A stretch of 64,000 bases of DNA from an uncultured Eubacteriales bacterium (GCA_900544295.1 UQUO01000002.1:123044-187043), one strand, 5' to 3'. Counted from the first letter of the stretch, positions 1 to 8,603 are shown. A program made the numbers and translations. Notes: generated from the sequence alone by a model not told the origin.

Positions 1-1083
1 CTCTATCGCGCGCACTACGTCACGCGCAGCATCGAGGAGGTCTTCCTGCGGCTGAAGCTGCCCTATGTCATATACAGCGGCGTCCAATTCTTCGCGCGCG
101 CGGAGGTGAAGGACGCGCTCAGCTACCTGCGCCTGCTTGCCTACCGGGACGACCTCTCCTTCCTGCGCGTGGCGAACGTGCCGAGGCGGAACCTCGGGCG
201 GCGCAGGATGGAATACCTGCGCGAGTATGCGGTGAAAAACGCCTGCTCTCTCTACGACGCGCTCTGCCGCAATCTGGGCGAGGAGCTCTTCCGCGGCACC
301 AAGGCCCGGAAGCTCGTCGCGCTGGTGGAGGAGCTCTCCGCAGGCTGCGAGGAACGGAGCATCGCGGAACTGCTCTCGGAGGTGCTCAACCGCAGCGGCT
401 ACGAAGAGCATCTGCGTACCGAGGGCAGTCAGGAGCGTCTGGACAACCTCGCGGAGCTCAAGCAGTCCGTCCGCGAATATGAGGAGACGGGCGGCGAGGA
501 GTGCTCGCTGACGCACTACCTCGCCCACGTGGCCCTCTTCACCAACAGCGACGCGGACACCGGCCGCGACGCTGTGAAGCTCATGACCATCCACGCCGCC
601 AAGGGCCTGGAGTTCCCCCACGTCTTCCTCTGCGGCCTGAGCGAGGGCATCCTGCCCTCCCGCAGGACCGACTCGCCCGAGAGCATGGAGGAGGAGCGCC
701 GCCTGGCTTTCGTGGCGCTCACGCGGGCGCAGAGGGGCCTCTGCCTCTCGGACTGCGAGGGCCGCGGGCATGAGGGCGCGCCGCGCTATCCCTCGCGCTT
801 CCTGCTGGAAATAGACGAGGGCCTGCTCGTTCATGACGGCAGGCCCCGTGACAGCCTCGTGGCCGAGGCGCGGGAATATATCGCTTCAAACGAGCGGCGG
901 CTCTCCGGCACAGCGGCGGAGCCGGAGGCGCTCCTGTCCCCCGGCGCGCGCGTGCGGCACGCGGCCTTCGGTGAAGGCACGCTGCTGGAGGTGGACATGA
1001 CCCGGAGGGTCTACGTCATCCAGTTCGACAAGATGCCGACGCCCAGGACGCTGACCATCCGTGTCCCGCTGGAGCGGCTTTAA
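1..1083 (+). CDS. UvrD/Rep/PcrA-type DNA helicase, C-terminal part (5' end outside window)
   Basis: Superfamily 1A ATP-dependent 3'-5' DNA helicase used in repair and replication-conflict handling. The frame is open from base 1 (begins LYRAHYVTRSIEE), so the Walker A half lies upstream of the window. Visible are helicase motif V (KLMTIHAAKGLEFPHVF, near 570-620) and motif VI (EEERRLAFVALTRA, near 690-730). The last 40 residues (VRHAAFGEGTLLEVD) match the Tudor-like tail that PcrA uses to touch RNA polymerase. The stop overlaps the stop of the convergent epimerase gene by a few bases, with no terminator between them. PcrA is more likely than Rep because of the tail. Confidence 0.95.
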   Translation, partial: LYRAHYVTRSIEEVFLRLKLPYVIYSGVQFFARAEVKDALSYLRLLAYRDDLSFLRVANVPRRNLGRRRMEYLREYAVKNACSLYDALCRNLGEELFRGTKARKLVALVEELSAGCEERSIAELLSEVLNRSGYEEHLRTEGSQERLDNLAELKQSVREYEETGGEECSLTHYLAHVALFTNSDADTGRDAVKLMTIHAAKGLEFPHVFLCGLSEGILPSRRTDSPESMEEERRLAFVALTRAQRGLCLSDCEGRGHEGAPRYPSRFLLEIDEGLLVHDGRPRDSLVAEAREYIASNERRLSGTAAEPEALLSPGARVRHAAFGEGTLLEVDMTRRVYVIQFDKMPTPRTLTIRVPLERL

Positions 1084-1952
1084 AAAAAGCGGAAGCGCAG
1101 GCAGTTCTCATACGCCTCGCCCGGAGCGAGGACGCGGATATCCGGCTGCTTTTCAAGGTCTTCGACCACGTCCTGCCGCGAGGGCAGGCTCAGCCAGGGC
1201 TCGATGCAGACGAAGGGGGCCTCCGTCTCCGGCGTGTGCCAGAAGGCTATATAGCGCATGTCCGGGTACGAGACTTCAACGGCGTGGGCGTCGAGCTCGG
1301 ATTTGAGCGTCACGCTCTCCGCCGCGGCGCGCAGTATGACGGCGTCAGCGTCGAAGAGGTCGTGGCGGAGCGATATGGCGTTGTTTTCGAGCGCGTAGGG
1401 CGCTTCCTCGCCGGAGGCGTAATACTGGGGCGAGAGCAGGACGCGCTGCGGCTCACAGGGCGCGGAAAACTCCAGGCGGTAGTCCTCGAACCTCAGCCCG
1501 GGGGCCAGGGGCACGTTGAAGCCCGGATGCCCGCCCAGGCCGAAGGGCATATCGCCCTCGCCGCGGTTCTCGACGCGGTAGGTCTGGCGCAGGGTATCGC
1601 CGGAAAGCTCGTATATGAGGCTGAACTTGAAATCGAAGGGGTAACTCTCCCGCGTCGCCTCGCCCGCCCTGAGCGAGAGGACCAGGCGCGTGTCCGTCGC
1701 CGCCTCGGCTGTGAACTCGCTCCCGCGGGCGAAGCCGTGGCGGCCCATTTTATACCTCGCGCCGCGCCAGAGGTAGCTGTCCTCCGTCAGGCGGCCCACG
1801 TAGGGGAAGATATTCGTCGCGCGGCCGCGCCAGAAGCGCTCGTCGCCCTGCCAGAGGTATTCCGTGCCGTCCGCGCCGCGCACGGAGCGCAGCTCCGCCC
1901 CCAGGGACGAGACGCGGACGCAGAGTTTTTCGTTATTGAGGCAAAATTCCAT
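1080..1952 (-). CDS. Aldose 1-epimerase family protein (LacX/GalM-like)
   Basis: Predicted mutarotase of the galactose-mutarotase-like fold, interconverting alpha and beta anomers of sugars in the cytoplasm. The 290 residues are the usual length of the LacX-like branch. Motifs include NIFPYVGRL, the catalytic-His region GRHGFARGSEF near residue 75 and GGHPGFNVPL near residue 165. The start follows a good ribosome site (AGGAGGG, 8 bases before ATG). It is transcribed divergently from the serpin gene and converges on the helicase. The sugar substrate cannot be told; LacX homologues often act on unusual or phosphorylated sugars. Confidence 0.85.
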   Translation of the reverse strand: MEFCLNNEKLCVRVSSLGAELRSVRGADGTEYLWQGDERFWRGRATNIFPYVGRLTEDSYLWRGARYKMGRHGFARGSEFTAEAATDTRLVLSLRAGEATRESYPFDFKFSLIYELSGDTLRQTYRVENRGEGDMPFGLGGHPGFNVPLAPGLRFEDYRLEFSAPCEPQRVLLSPQYYASGEEAPYALENNAISLRHDLFDADAVILRAAAESVTLKSELDAHAVEVSYPDMRYIAFWHTPETEAPFVCIEPWLSLPSRQDVVEDLEKQPDIRVLAPGEAYENCLRFRFF

Positions 1953-1997
1953 TTGGCATCCCTCCTAATGTCATTTTAACAGTTTTCCGCTCAGCCC

Positions 1998-2028
1998 GCA
2001 ACATCCGCGCGCGTTTTGCGACTTATAA
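1998..2028 (+). promoter_or_regulatory. Candidate promoter of the serpin-sigma operon
   Basis: GCAACAT (1998-2004) followed by CTTATAA at 2022-2028. The same GCAACAT element stands at similar distance from CTTTATA in front of the second sigma operon (20278-20309). No TTGACA-type -35 is present, so an alternative-sigma, possibly autoregulated, promoter is an inference. Confidence 0.35.
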
Positions 2029-2047
2029 GGTGAAGGGAGGCAGTAAC

Positions 2048-3388
2048 ATGAGCGAGAAAAGCGAAAAGATCTACGAGGCCGTGACAAATGTCTCCGACGA
2101 GCTGGTTGAAGCGGCGGGCGGGCGCAGAAGGCCGCGCAGGGCCTGGTACATCGGGGCCGTGGCGGCGCTGCTGGTCGTGGCCATCGCCGCGGCGCTTATC
2201 CGGCCCGGGGCGGGCGGCTCGGCGCTGGCGATAGCCGAGGCGGTGTATGAGGACTACGAGCGGCTGCCGGACGGGGTCGCAGCGCCGGACGCCTGCTTTG
2301 AGGCGCTGACGGCGCAGTTTCTCTCCGGCGCGGGCGAGGAGAACGCCCTGCTCTCGCCGGTGAACCTCTACATGGCCCTCGCCATGCTCGCGGAGCTGAC
2401 GGGCGGCGAGAGCCGGGGCCAGCTGCTGGAGCTCATATGCGTTGACAGTGTGGAGGCCCTGCGCGAACAGGCGTCAGCCATTTGGCGCGCGTGCAGCCGG
2501 GACGAGGAGGAGATACAGAGCGTGCTTGCCGGCTCCGTCTGGCTCAGGGACGACTTCGGCTATGTGCAGAGCACGATGGACACGCTTGCGTACACCTATT
2601 ACGCCTCGTCCTACCGGGGCGAGATGGGGAGTGCCGAGATAAACTCCGCCATACAGGCCTGGCTGAACGAGCAGACGCGCGGGCTGCTTGAGGAGCAGGC
2701 GGCAAATATCGAGACGAACCCCCTCACCGTCCTGCTGCTGGCGACGACCATCTATTACAGCGCGCAGTGGACGGACGAGTTCAACGAGGCGGCAAACTAC
2801 ACCGACGTCTTTCACGCGCCCTCGGGCGACACCGAGGCGGAGTACATGCGCGCGGAGCGCGGCATGGACTATTTCAGCGGAGACGGCTGGGGCGCGGTAC
2901 GGCTCCCGCTCCGGGGCGGGAACGGCATGTGGTTCATCCTCCCCGACGAGGGCGTCGCGGTGGACGAGCTGCTGCAAAGCGAGGAAGTTTTGGGCCTCAT
3001 GGCCTCGGGACCGAATGAGCTGGCCGGGAAATACGCGGTCGTACATCTTTCGGTTCCGAAGTTTGACATTGCGGCGCAGCTCGACCTCATAGGCGGGCTG
3101 ATGGAGCTGGGCGTGACGGACGTCTTCGACCCCGATGTCTCGGACTTCACGCCGATGACGACGGACACGGACATGCCCATCTACGTCTCCGAGGCTACGC
3201 ACGCGGCGCGGGTGAAGATAGACGAGGAGGGCGTCGAGGCCGCGGCTTTTACGGTCATCATAGCCGACGGCGCGGCGGCGGAGCCCGAGGACGAGATATA
3301 CTTCACTCTCGACCGGCCCTTCCTCTTTGCCATAAGCTCGCGGGACGGACTGCCGCTCTTTACGGGCGTGGTGAACAGGCCGGACTGA
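2048..3388 (+). CDS. Membrane-anchored serpin (serine protease inhibitor family)
   Basis: 446 residues: a short cytosolic head (1-32, resembling the head of the anti-sigma-like protein at 20.9 kb), one membrane segment (about 33-54, AWYIGAVAALLVV) and an external serpin domain (about 75-446). The hinge before the reactive loop is EEGVEAAAF near residue 393, close to the inhibitory-serpin pattern of small residues at P12-P10, so it may be a real suicide inhibitor; P1 falls near an alanine (ADGAA), which would suit an elastase- or subtilisin-like target. The start is the ATG at 2048, seven bases after AAGGGAGG; an in-frame GTG at 2030 lies before that site. A sigma-factor gene follows 11 bases downstream. 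Confidence 0.85.
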   Translation: MSEKSEKIYEAVTNVSDELVEAAGGRRRPRRAWYIGAVAALLVVAIAAALIRPGAGGSALAIAEAVYEDYERLPDGVAAPDACFEALTAQFLSGAGEENALLSPVNLYMALAMLAELTGGESRGQLLELICVDSVEALREQASAIWRACSRDEEEIQSVLAGSVWLRDDFGYVQSTMDTLAYTYYASSYRGEMGSAEINSAIQAWLNEQTRGLLEEQAANIETNPLTVLLLATTIYYSAQWTDEFNEAANYTDVFHAPSGDTEAEYMRAERGMDYFSGDGWGAVRLPLRGGNGMWFILPDEGVAVDELLQSEEVLGLMASGPNELAGKYAVVHLSVPKFDIAAQLDLIGGLMELGVTDVFDPDVSDFTPMTTDTDMPIYVSEATHAARVKIDEEGVEAAAFTVIIADGAAAEPEDEIYFTLDRPFLFAISSRDGLPLFTGVVNRPD

Positions 3389-3399
3389 GGGGGCGCGGC

Positions 3400-3957
3400 A
3401 TGGAGGACAGGGAGATAGTCGCCCTCTACCACGCGCGGGACGAGGGCGCGATTTCGGAGACGGCGGCAAAATACGGCGCGTTCTGCCTGCGCATAGCGCT
3501 GAACCTGCTCGGCATACGCGAGGACGCGGACGAGTGCGTGAACGACACCTGGCTCGCCGCGTGGCGGCGGATGCCGCCGGAGCTGCCCGCGAGCCTGCGG
3601 GCCTTTCTGGGGTGCATCACGCGTAACCTCTCCATCAGCCGCTACCGGCAAAACCGGGCGCGCAAGCGCTACGCGGGCATGGAGGCGCTGCTCTCGGAGC
3701 TGGACGACTGCGTCCCCTCCCCCGCGACGGTGGAGCAGACGCTGGACGCCATGGAGCTGACGCGGCACATCGAAGCCTGGCTCGGCGCGCTGCCGGAGCG
3801 GGAGCGGCGGCTCTTTCTGCGGCGCTACTGGTACGGCGAGGCGCTCTCCGAGCTGGCGGCGCAGGAGGGCGAGCGGCCCGCGCGGCTGGCGCAGCTCATG
3901 CTCCGGCTCCGGCGCTCGCTCAGGGCGCATTTGGAGGCCGAGGGCGCGGAGATATAA
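3400..3957 (+). CDS. RNA polymerase sigma factor, sigma-70/ECF-like
   Basis: 185 residues with region 2 (DADECVNDTWLAAWRRMP, near 45) and a region-4 helix-turn-helix (LPERERRLFLRRYWYGEALSELA, about 128-150; the helix is atypical). It resembles the second sigma factor at 20341 (shared YHARDEGA/FLARDEGA head, ECVNDT/ECVNDA, RAFLG.ITRN, RRYWY). It starts 11 bases after the serpin stop, so the serpin occupies the place normally held by an anti-sigma protein. The usual order is reversed: the membrane gene comes first. A strong hairpin terminator follows. Target promoters are unknown. Confidence 0.88.
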   Translation: MEDREIVALYHARDEGAISETAAKYGAFCLRIALNLLGIREDADECVNDTWLAAWRRMPPELPASLRAFLGCITRNLSISRYRQNRARKRYAGMEALLSELDDCVPSPATVEQTLDAMELTRHIEAWLGALPERERRLFLRRYWYGEALSELAAQEGERPARLAQLMLRLRRSLRAHLEAEGAEI

Positions 3958-3958
3958 A

Positions 3959-3988
3959 AAAACAGGGAGCCGGGAGGCTCCCTGTTTT
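3959..3988. terminator. Bidirectional terminator between sigma factor and S-layer gene
   Basis: Perfect 13-bp stem AAAACAGGGAGCC / GGCTCCCTGTTTT with a 4-base loop and A/T runs on both sides, between convergent genes. Confidence 0.9.
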
Positions 3989-4001
3989 ATGTTTTTGGGG
4001 C

Positions 4002-5894
4002 TTACTTCACGCTCTCGCAGAAGCGCATTATCATGGCCGCAGCCTGCGCGCGGGTAGCGGTGGCAAGCGGGGTCAGAGCGCCGTTCTCGTCGCCCTCGGT
4101 CAGGCCCGTGGCATACGACCAGAGCATGGCGTTCTGCGCCCAGGTGCTGATGCTGCCGGCGTCCGGCACGCGGCTGAGGTCGCCGGTATAAATCGGCTCC
4201 CCGGCAAGACGCCAGAGCATGGTGACGAATTCCTCGCGGGTGATGGCCGCAGTCGGGTTCTCACCGTCGGAGATACCGTTGGTGATGACCCACTCCTGGG
4301 CCTTGGCGTACCAGCTGTTGCCGCCGGTGGTGTCAACGCCGCTCATGCGGGCGATGATGGTCCAGACCATCGCGCGGGTCAGCGTGTCGTTCGGGGCGAA
4401 CACGTAGGTGTCCACGCCGTCCATGAGCTTGTTGTCGTAGACGTACTTGACAGCCGTGTAGTACCAAGCGGAGGCCGGCACGTCGTAGAACGGGAACTCG
4501 GGAACCTCAGGCTCCTCGGGCTCCTCCGGCTCGGGGACGTACTCAGTGTCGGGGTGACGCACCCAGGAGGCGGTGAGTTTAATATCGGAGGTCACAGTGA
4601 CGGTGTCGGTGCCGGCATAGGTATTGCCGTCAGAGCCGCTCCAGCCGAGGAAGGCATAACCGCTCTTGTTCGGGGTGTAGAGAGGTATCTCTGAGCCGCC
4701 GGGGACGGTGTATGTAGTCACCGCGCCGCCGTTGGCGGGGTCAATGGTGATGGTGTAGTGCTGCGCACCAACGCCCTCGGCAACTTTCACTATCTCCGCG
4801 CCGTTCTCAGCAGCAGCGAGGGCGGCATCGAAAGTGGTGTAGTAGGTGTAGGTGCCGTTGTTGTTGACCTGATACTGGAGGGTGTCGCCGAGATATTTCG
4901 CGGCAACGGTGTTGTTAAACTCACCGCCGGTGACATTGGCAGTCGCTGTATTGCTAACAAACAGGTTCGCGTCTTCACCGTATTCAAAAATACCGTCAGT
5001 GATAACTGTGTTACCGCCGTTCGTTGCTTCTTGACCTATACCAATAAGCGCACCGCTGCAAGAGTAGTATCCGCCGTTTATTTCGAGAGTGCCTTTATCA
5101 ACAGTGTCATTAGCATAGCCGTTAATCAGCGCGTTGCTGCCACCGCCAGTAACCTCGAACCATCCGTCGTTGATTGTGGCTTTGTTCCAGTTCATAACAG
5201 CAGACTGAGAAACATTTTCAAATATGCCGCCATTTATGTCAAGTATGCCGCCGTCGTCGTTTTTGATGGTGTTGAGTCCACCGCTGAAATTGCCGCCATT
5301 AATTACAAGCTTCGGATTGGCATGATTTTCATTGACTTTATACTGAGAATTATAACTCTGATAGCCATTTTCAACCATGCTGGAATAATGCCCGCTCTGA
5401 GTAACTGACGCGCCAGTGTTGATTGTCATATCTCCATGGTTAAGCAAAACATAATAGGAATTACCGCCACTGTCCTCTTTGTTTTGGCCGTTCTCCAAAG
5501 AGCGTGTATAGTTGCCGCCATTAAGGATCGTAGTACCATTGTTGAAAACTGCGGCCTTGGCATGAGAGATGTTATCAACGGTGCCGGTTCCTATGATTTC
5601 CAGCGTACCGCCTAAAGTGACCGTAATTGTGTCCTTTCCGTCCACATTGGTTATCTTATGCGTGCCAAGGTTGAGAATGATGTCATCGTTGTCCGCAATA
5701 GTAACGCTTTCAGTGACATCCGCAATGAGCACAACTTCGTTGTTGTCCGCCGTTGCCTCATCAATGGCCGCCTGCAGCGTCGCATACTTCGCATTGCCAA
5801 GCATGGCCACCTCACCATCCGCCATGGCAGCGGCGGGGAGCAGGGACGCGACCATCAGGACGGCGAGGAGCAGCGCCAGGATGGACTTTTTCAT
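4002..5894 (-). CDS. Secreted S-layer-homology (SLH) protein with beta-helix region
   Basis: 630 residues. Signal peptide (1-25, KKSILALLLAVLMVASLLPAAAMA), then a long Asn/Gly/Thr-rich right-handed beta-helix-like region (about 30-370, repeated INGG/TING turns), an InlB B-type repeat (about 380-447, GYAFLGWSG), an acidic EPEEPEEPE linker and three SLH repeats (450-630; FYDVPASAWYYTAVKYV, NDTLTRAMVWTIIARM, ITREEFVTMLWRLAG). SLH repeats bind secondary wall polymers, so it sits on the cell surface; the helix may bind glycans or act as adhesin. The start at 5894 follows TAAGGAGGAAACTCAA. A paralogue lies at 23.5-25.7 kb. Confidence 0.88.
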   Translation of the reverse strand: MKKSILALLLAVLMVASLLPAAAMADGEVAMLGNAKYATLQAAIDEATADNNEVVLIADVTESVTIADNDDIILNLGTHKITNVDGKDTITVTLGGTLEIIGTGTVDNISHAKAAVFNNGTTILNGGNYTRSLENGQNKEDSGGNSYYVLLNHGDMTINTGASVTQSGHYSSMVENGYQSYNSQYKVNENHANPKLVINGGNFSGGLNTIKNDDGGILDINGGIFENVSQSAVMNWNKATINDGWFEVTGGGSNALINGYANDTVDKGTLEINGGYYSCSGALIGIGQEATNGGNTVITDGIFEYGEDANLFVSNTATANVTGGEFNNTVAAKYLGDTLQYQVNNNGTYTYYTTFDAALAAAENGAEIVKVAEGVGAQHYTITIDPANGGAVTTYTVPGGSEIPLYTPNKSGYAFLGWSGSDGNTYAGTDTVTVTSDIKLTASWVRHPDTEYVPEPEEPEEPEVPEFPFYDVPASAWYYTAVKYVYDNKLMDGVDTYVFAPNDTLTRAMVWTIIARMSGVDTTGGNSWYAKAQEWVITNGISDGENPTAAITREEFVTMLWRLAGEPIYTGDLSRVPDAGSISTWAQNAMLWSYATGLTEGDENGALTPLATATRAQAAAMIMRFCESVK

Positions 5895-5937
5895 TTGAGT
5901 TTCCTCCTTATATTCTTTTGTTTTCAAAGCTCCGTCA

Positions 5938-5981
5938 TGAGACAGGCGGAGCCTGTCTCAATGGCAAGGGGTACCCCTTGC
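5938..5981 (-). promoter_or_regulatory. Two hairpins in the 5' leader of the SLH gene
   Basis: A 10-bp stem with a 3-base loop (TGAGACAGGC / GCCTGTCTCA, 5938-5960) and a perfect 18-bp palindrome (GCAAGGGGTACCCCTTGC, 5964-5981) lie between promoter and start codon. They may stabilise the long surface-protein mRNA or bind a regulator. Confidence 0.5.
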
Positions 5982-5994
5982 GTTATACATTGTC

Positions 5995-6023
5995 ATATTA
6001 GCATCTATATCTTGGTATTTCAA
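5995..6023 (-). promoter_or_regulatory. Sigma-A-type promoter of the SLH gene
   Basis: On the minus strand TTGAAA (6023-6018), 17 bases, TAATAT (6000-5995). It gives a leader of about 100 bases that contains two hairpins. Confidence 0.65.
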
Positions 6024-6064
6024 GCAGGTTTGTATTACAATTTGACTACTTCTTGTAACAACAC

Positions 6065-6093
6065 AAAATCCCGGCCCATTTCTGGGCCGGGAT
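6065..6093 (-). terminator. Terminator of the tRNA operon
   Basis: AATCCCGGCCCA / TGGGCCGGGATT stem immediately after tRNA-Cys, followed on the minus strand by TTTTGTGTTGTT. Confidence 0.85.
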
Positions 6094-6168
6094 TGGAGGC
6101 GCCATCCGGATTTGAACCGGAGAATCGGGGATTTGCAGTCCCCTGCCTTACCACTTGGCTATGGCGCC
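6094..6168 (-). tRNA. tRNA-Cys (GCA)
   Basis: Read on the minus strand: acceptor GGCGCCA / TGGCGCC, T-arm GGTTCAAATCC, anticodon loop CTGCAAA (GCA), encoded CCA. Last gene of a four-tRNA operon. Confidence 0.95.
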
Positions 6169-6185
6169 GCGTCTTTTCATTATAG

Positions 6186-6220
6186 GTTCCGGCGAAACTA
6201 TTGTTTAGTTTCGCCGGAAC
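6186..6220 (-). repeat. 15-bp perfect inverted repeat between tRNA-Gly and tRNA-Cys
   Basis: GTTCCGGCGAAACTA (6186-6200) and its exact complement (6206-6220) with a 5-base loop. It lies directly at the tRNA-Gly 3' end. It may be an RNA processing stem; no T-run, so not an ordinary terminator. Confidence 0.7.
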
Positions 6221-6296
6221 TGGAGCGGGCAACGAGATTCGAACTCGCTACCTCCACCTTGGCAAGGTGGCGCTCTGCCAAATGAGCTATGCCCGC
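6221..6296 (-). tRNA. tRNA-Gly (GCC)
   Basis: Acceptor GCGGGCA / TGCCCGC, anticodon loop TTGCCAA (GCC), T-arm AGTTCGAATCT, CCA encoded. Confidence 0.95.
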
Positions 6297-6299
6297 AGA

Positions 6300-6375
<76 letters not shown>

Positions 6376-6406
6376 ATATTCTGTTTCCGCCGCCGAAAGA
6401 AAACTC

Positions 6407-6483
6407 TGGTGGGAACAACTGGACTCGAACCAGTGACCCCTTGCTTGTAAGGCAAGTGCTCTAACCGGCTGAGCTATGCTCCC
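6407..6483 (-). tRNA. tRNA-Val (TAC)
   Basis: Begins GGGAGCATAGCTCAG on the minus strand, anticodon loop CTTACAA (TAC), T-arm GGTTCGAGTCC, CCA encoded. First gene of the operon. Confidence 0.95.
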
Positions 6484-6500
6484 GGATAAGCGGCTTTGTC

Positions 6501-6529
6501 ATTATACTAAACACCCCCTCTATTGTCAA
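6501..6529 (-). promoter_or_regulatory. Consensus promoter of the tRNA operon
   Basis: Minus strand TTGACA (6529-6524), 17 bases, TATAAT (6506-6501): full consensus, about 18 bases before tRNA-Val. Confidence 0.85.
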
Positions 6530-6548
6530 TATCTTTTTCGAATTTTTT

Positions 6549-7415
6549 TCACTTCGCCAAAGCGCGCAATTCTTCCGGGCTGAAACGATAGATTTTGTCG
6601 CAGAACTGACAACTCACTTCCGTCTCCTCGCCCGTCGCCGCCATGTCCTCCAGCTCCGCCGCGCCGCAGCTCGCCAGCGCCGCCGCGACCCGCTCCCGGC
6701 TGCACGCGCAGCGATACTCCACCGGTACGCGCATGACCGTCTCGTATTCCATGCCCTTCAGCACCTGCGCCGGTACCGCGTCCAGCCCGTCCTCCGACAG
6801 CACCGTCGTCAGCTGGTCCATCAGGAAGATATTCTCCTCCAGCGCCGAAATGAGCTCCTCCGGCGCGCCCGGCATCAGCTGCACGATGAAGCCGCCCGCG
6901 GCCTTTATCGTCCTGTCCGTATCCACCAGGACCCCCAGGCCCACCGCAGAGGGTATCTGCTCGCTCTCGACCATGTACTGCGCCAGATCCTCCGCTATCT
7001 CCCCCGTCACCAGCTCCGTCGAGCCGACGTAGGGCTCTTTCAGGCCGATGTCGCGGCTGACGGTCAGCATGCCGTCCGTCCCCACCGCGCCGCCGACGTT
7101 CAGCTTGCCGTCCGGGCGCAGGGGCAGATCGGTCTTAGGCTCCGTCACATAGCCGCGGACGTTGCCGTCGCAGTCCGACACGGCAATGACGCTGCCGATC
7201 GGGCCGCCGCCGTTCACGCGGATGGTCAGCGAGGCGTCCTCCTCCTTCATAAGCTCGCCCAGCATCGACGCACCGCACAGCGTCCTGCCCAGCGCGGCCG
7301 CCGCCGTCGGCGCGAGGCCGTGTATCTCCCGGGCGCGCTCCACAACGCCGCGCGCGCTTATGGCGGATATCTTCACGAAGCCGTCCTTCGTGACGGCCCT
7401 TATGATCTCGTCCAT
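6549..7415 (-). CDS. hslO: 33 kDa redox-regulated chaperone Hsp33
   Basis: Cytoplasmic holdase chaperone switched on by oxidation of a zinc-bound cysteine cluster. The 288 residues match the family length. The C-terminal redox switch is present: CAC in EYRCACSRERV and CQFC in EVSCQFCDKIYRF (about residues 233-272), giving the CxC...CxxC set. N-terminal domain motifs GGPIGSVIAVSD and GELMKEED fit. It starts one base past the stop of the upstream methyltransferase gene and shares its operon with that gene and yerC. Confidence 0.95.
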   Translation of the reverse strand: MDEIIRAVTKDGFVKISAISARGVVERAREIHGLAPTAAAALGRTLCGASMLGELMKEEDASLTIRVNGGGPIGSVIAVSDCDGNVRGYVTEPKTDLPLRPDGKLNVGGAVGTDGMLTVSRDIGLKEPYVGSTELVTGEIAEDLAQYMVESEQIPSAVGLGVLVDTDRTIKAAGGFIVQLMPGAPEELISALEENIFLMDQLTTVLSEDGLDAVPAQVLKGMEYETVMRVPVEYRCACSRERVAAALASCGAAELEDMAATGEETEVSCQFCDKIYRFSPEELRALAK

Positions 7416-7416
7416 T

Positions 7417-8145
7417 TCAATTACCTCTCACTGCTGTGAAAAATACGCGCTCCGCGCCGCCCATCGGCCCGTCCGTGCGCGTTTCGACCTCCACGAACCC
7501 GGCCCGGCGCAAGAGCTGCGCGACCGCCTCCGGCTCGTGGGCGTATTCAACGTGCTCTTCCGACGAGCGCCGCCAGGCGCGGCCCTCGCGCGAGAAAATG
7601 TCCATGCCGTAATACAGCGCGCCGCCCTCAAAGCGCCCGCGCCAGACGCAGAATACGTCCTCCCTTTCATCCACCGACACGCTGCCGTCCATCCCGCGCA
7701 GAAACTCCGGCGTGCGCAAATCGAACACCAACAGCCCTCCAGGACGGATGAACAGCCGAAGGCGGCGGAACACCTCCGGCAAATCCGAAAACGGCACATA
7801 GCTCAGGCTGTCCAGCGAGGAATACGCCGCGTCCACCGTGCCGTACAGGTCCAGCTCCTGCGCGCTCTGGTTGATGAAGAGGGGCATTTTCCCAACGCCA
7901 AGCGCGGACGCCTTCTCCCGCGCGGACATGAGCATGTCCGCAGAAGCGTCCGCCGCTATTACGTCGTATCCCCGCGCCGCCATCAGGCAGGCCAGGCTGC
8001 CCGTGCCGCAGCAGAGGTCCAGGATGAGCCCGGTCTCTCCGCCGCGGGCACGGAAAAGGCCCTCGTAGTAATCCGCGAAGGCCGGGTACGGCACGTCCCT
8101 CGTCAACTCGTCATACCATGCGGCGAGTGAGGAGTACGCCGTCAT
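7417..8145 (-). CDS. Class I SAM-dependent methyltransferase
   Basis: 242 residues with motif I LDLCCGTGSLACLMA (near 42-56), the acidic residue after strand 2 (VIAADASADML) and LFIRPGGLLVFDLR (near 125). It is a Rossmann-fold methyltransferase of the type found beside hslO in Clostridia; the substrate is unknown. Its ATG overlaps the yerC stop (ATGA) and its stop lies one base before the hslO start, so translation of the three genes is coupled. Confidence 0.85.
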   Translation of the reverse strand: MTAYSSLAAWYDELTRDVPYPAFADYYEGLFRARGGETGLILDLCCGTGSLACLMAARGYDVIAADASADMLMSAREKASALGVGKMPLFINQSAQELDLYGTVDAAYSSLDSLSYVPFSDLPEVFRRLRLFIRPGGLLVFDLRTPEFLRGMDGSVSVDEREDVFCVWRGRFEGGALYYGMDIFSREGRAWRRSSEEHVEYAHEPEAVAQLLRRAGFVEVETRTDGPMGGAERVFFTAVRGN

Positions 8146-8450
8146 TTGATTTGCAGCTTCCCCTCGGCCTGGAGCCGCTCAAAGGCGACGGCATAGCCGT
8201 CCGAGCCGTACTGCAGGCTGCGGTTTACCCGGGAAATCGTCGCGCTCGACGCCCCGGTGCGCTCCAAAATGTCGTTGTATATCATGCCCTGGCTGAGATA
8301 TACGGCCACCTGATAGCGCTGCTCCATCGCCTGAAGCTCCGTCACGGTGCACAGGTCGTCAAAAAAGCGCTTGCACTCGTCCACGGTCTTGAGCGTGAGT
8401 ATCGCCTCATACATATCGTCGCTTCTGGGTTTTTTATTCTGCTTGTTCAT
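8142..8450 (-). CDS. YerC/YecD-family TrpR-like DNA-binding protein
   Basis: 102 residues from the ATG at 8450, chosen because GAGGTG lies six bases upstream. The helix-turn-helix is of TrpR type (YNDILERTGASSATISRVNRS, near 65-85) and the head carries LTLKTVDECKRFFDDLCT, typical of YerC/YecD. These small cytoplasmic regulators are common in Firmicutes; YerC has been tied to purine, phosphate or sporulation control in different reports, so the target here is open. First gene of the yerC-methyltransferase-hslO operon. Confidence 0.88.
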   Translation of the reverse strand: MNKQNKKPRSDDMYEAILTLKTVDECKRFFDDLCTVTELQAMEQRYQVAVYLSQGMIYNDILERTGASSATISRVNRSLQYGSDGYAVAFERLQAEGKLQIK

Positions 8451-8574
8451 ATAGCACCTCACCATTACATTGGCTACAGCCTTTTATATTTTATAACCCT
8501 AATGCGTAAAAGTAAAGAGGCTTTACACTAATTTGACGAAAAATTCATAATTGCCCTCTCGGAAAAGAATCCTA

Positions 8575-8603
8575 TTGTCAGGAAGACGCTTTTAGGATAG
8601 AAT
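8575..8603 (+). promoter_or_regulatory. Promoter of the NfeD-SPFH operon
   Basis: TTGTCA (8575-8580), 17 bases, TAGAAT (8598-8603), about 40 bases before the NfeD start. The remainder of the 8451-8644 gap shows only AT-rich leader sequence. Confidence 0.7.
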
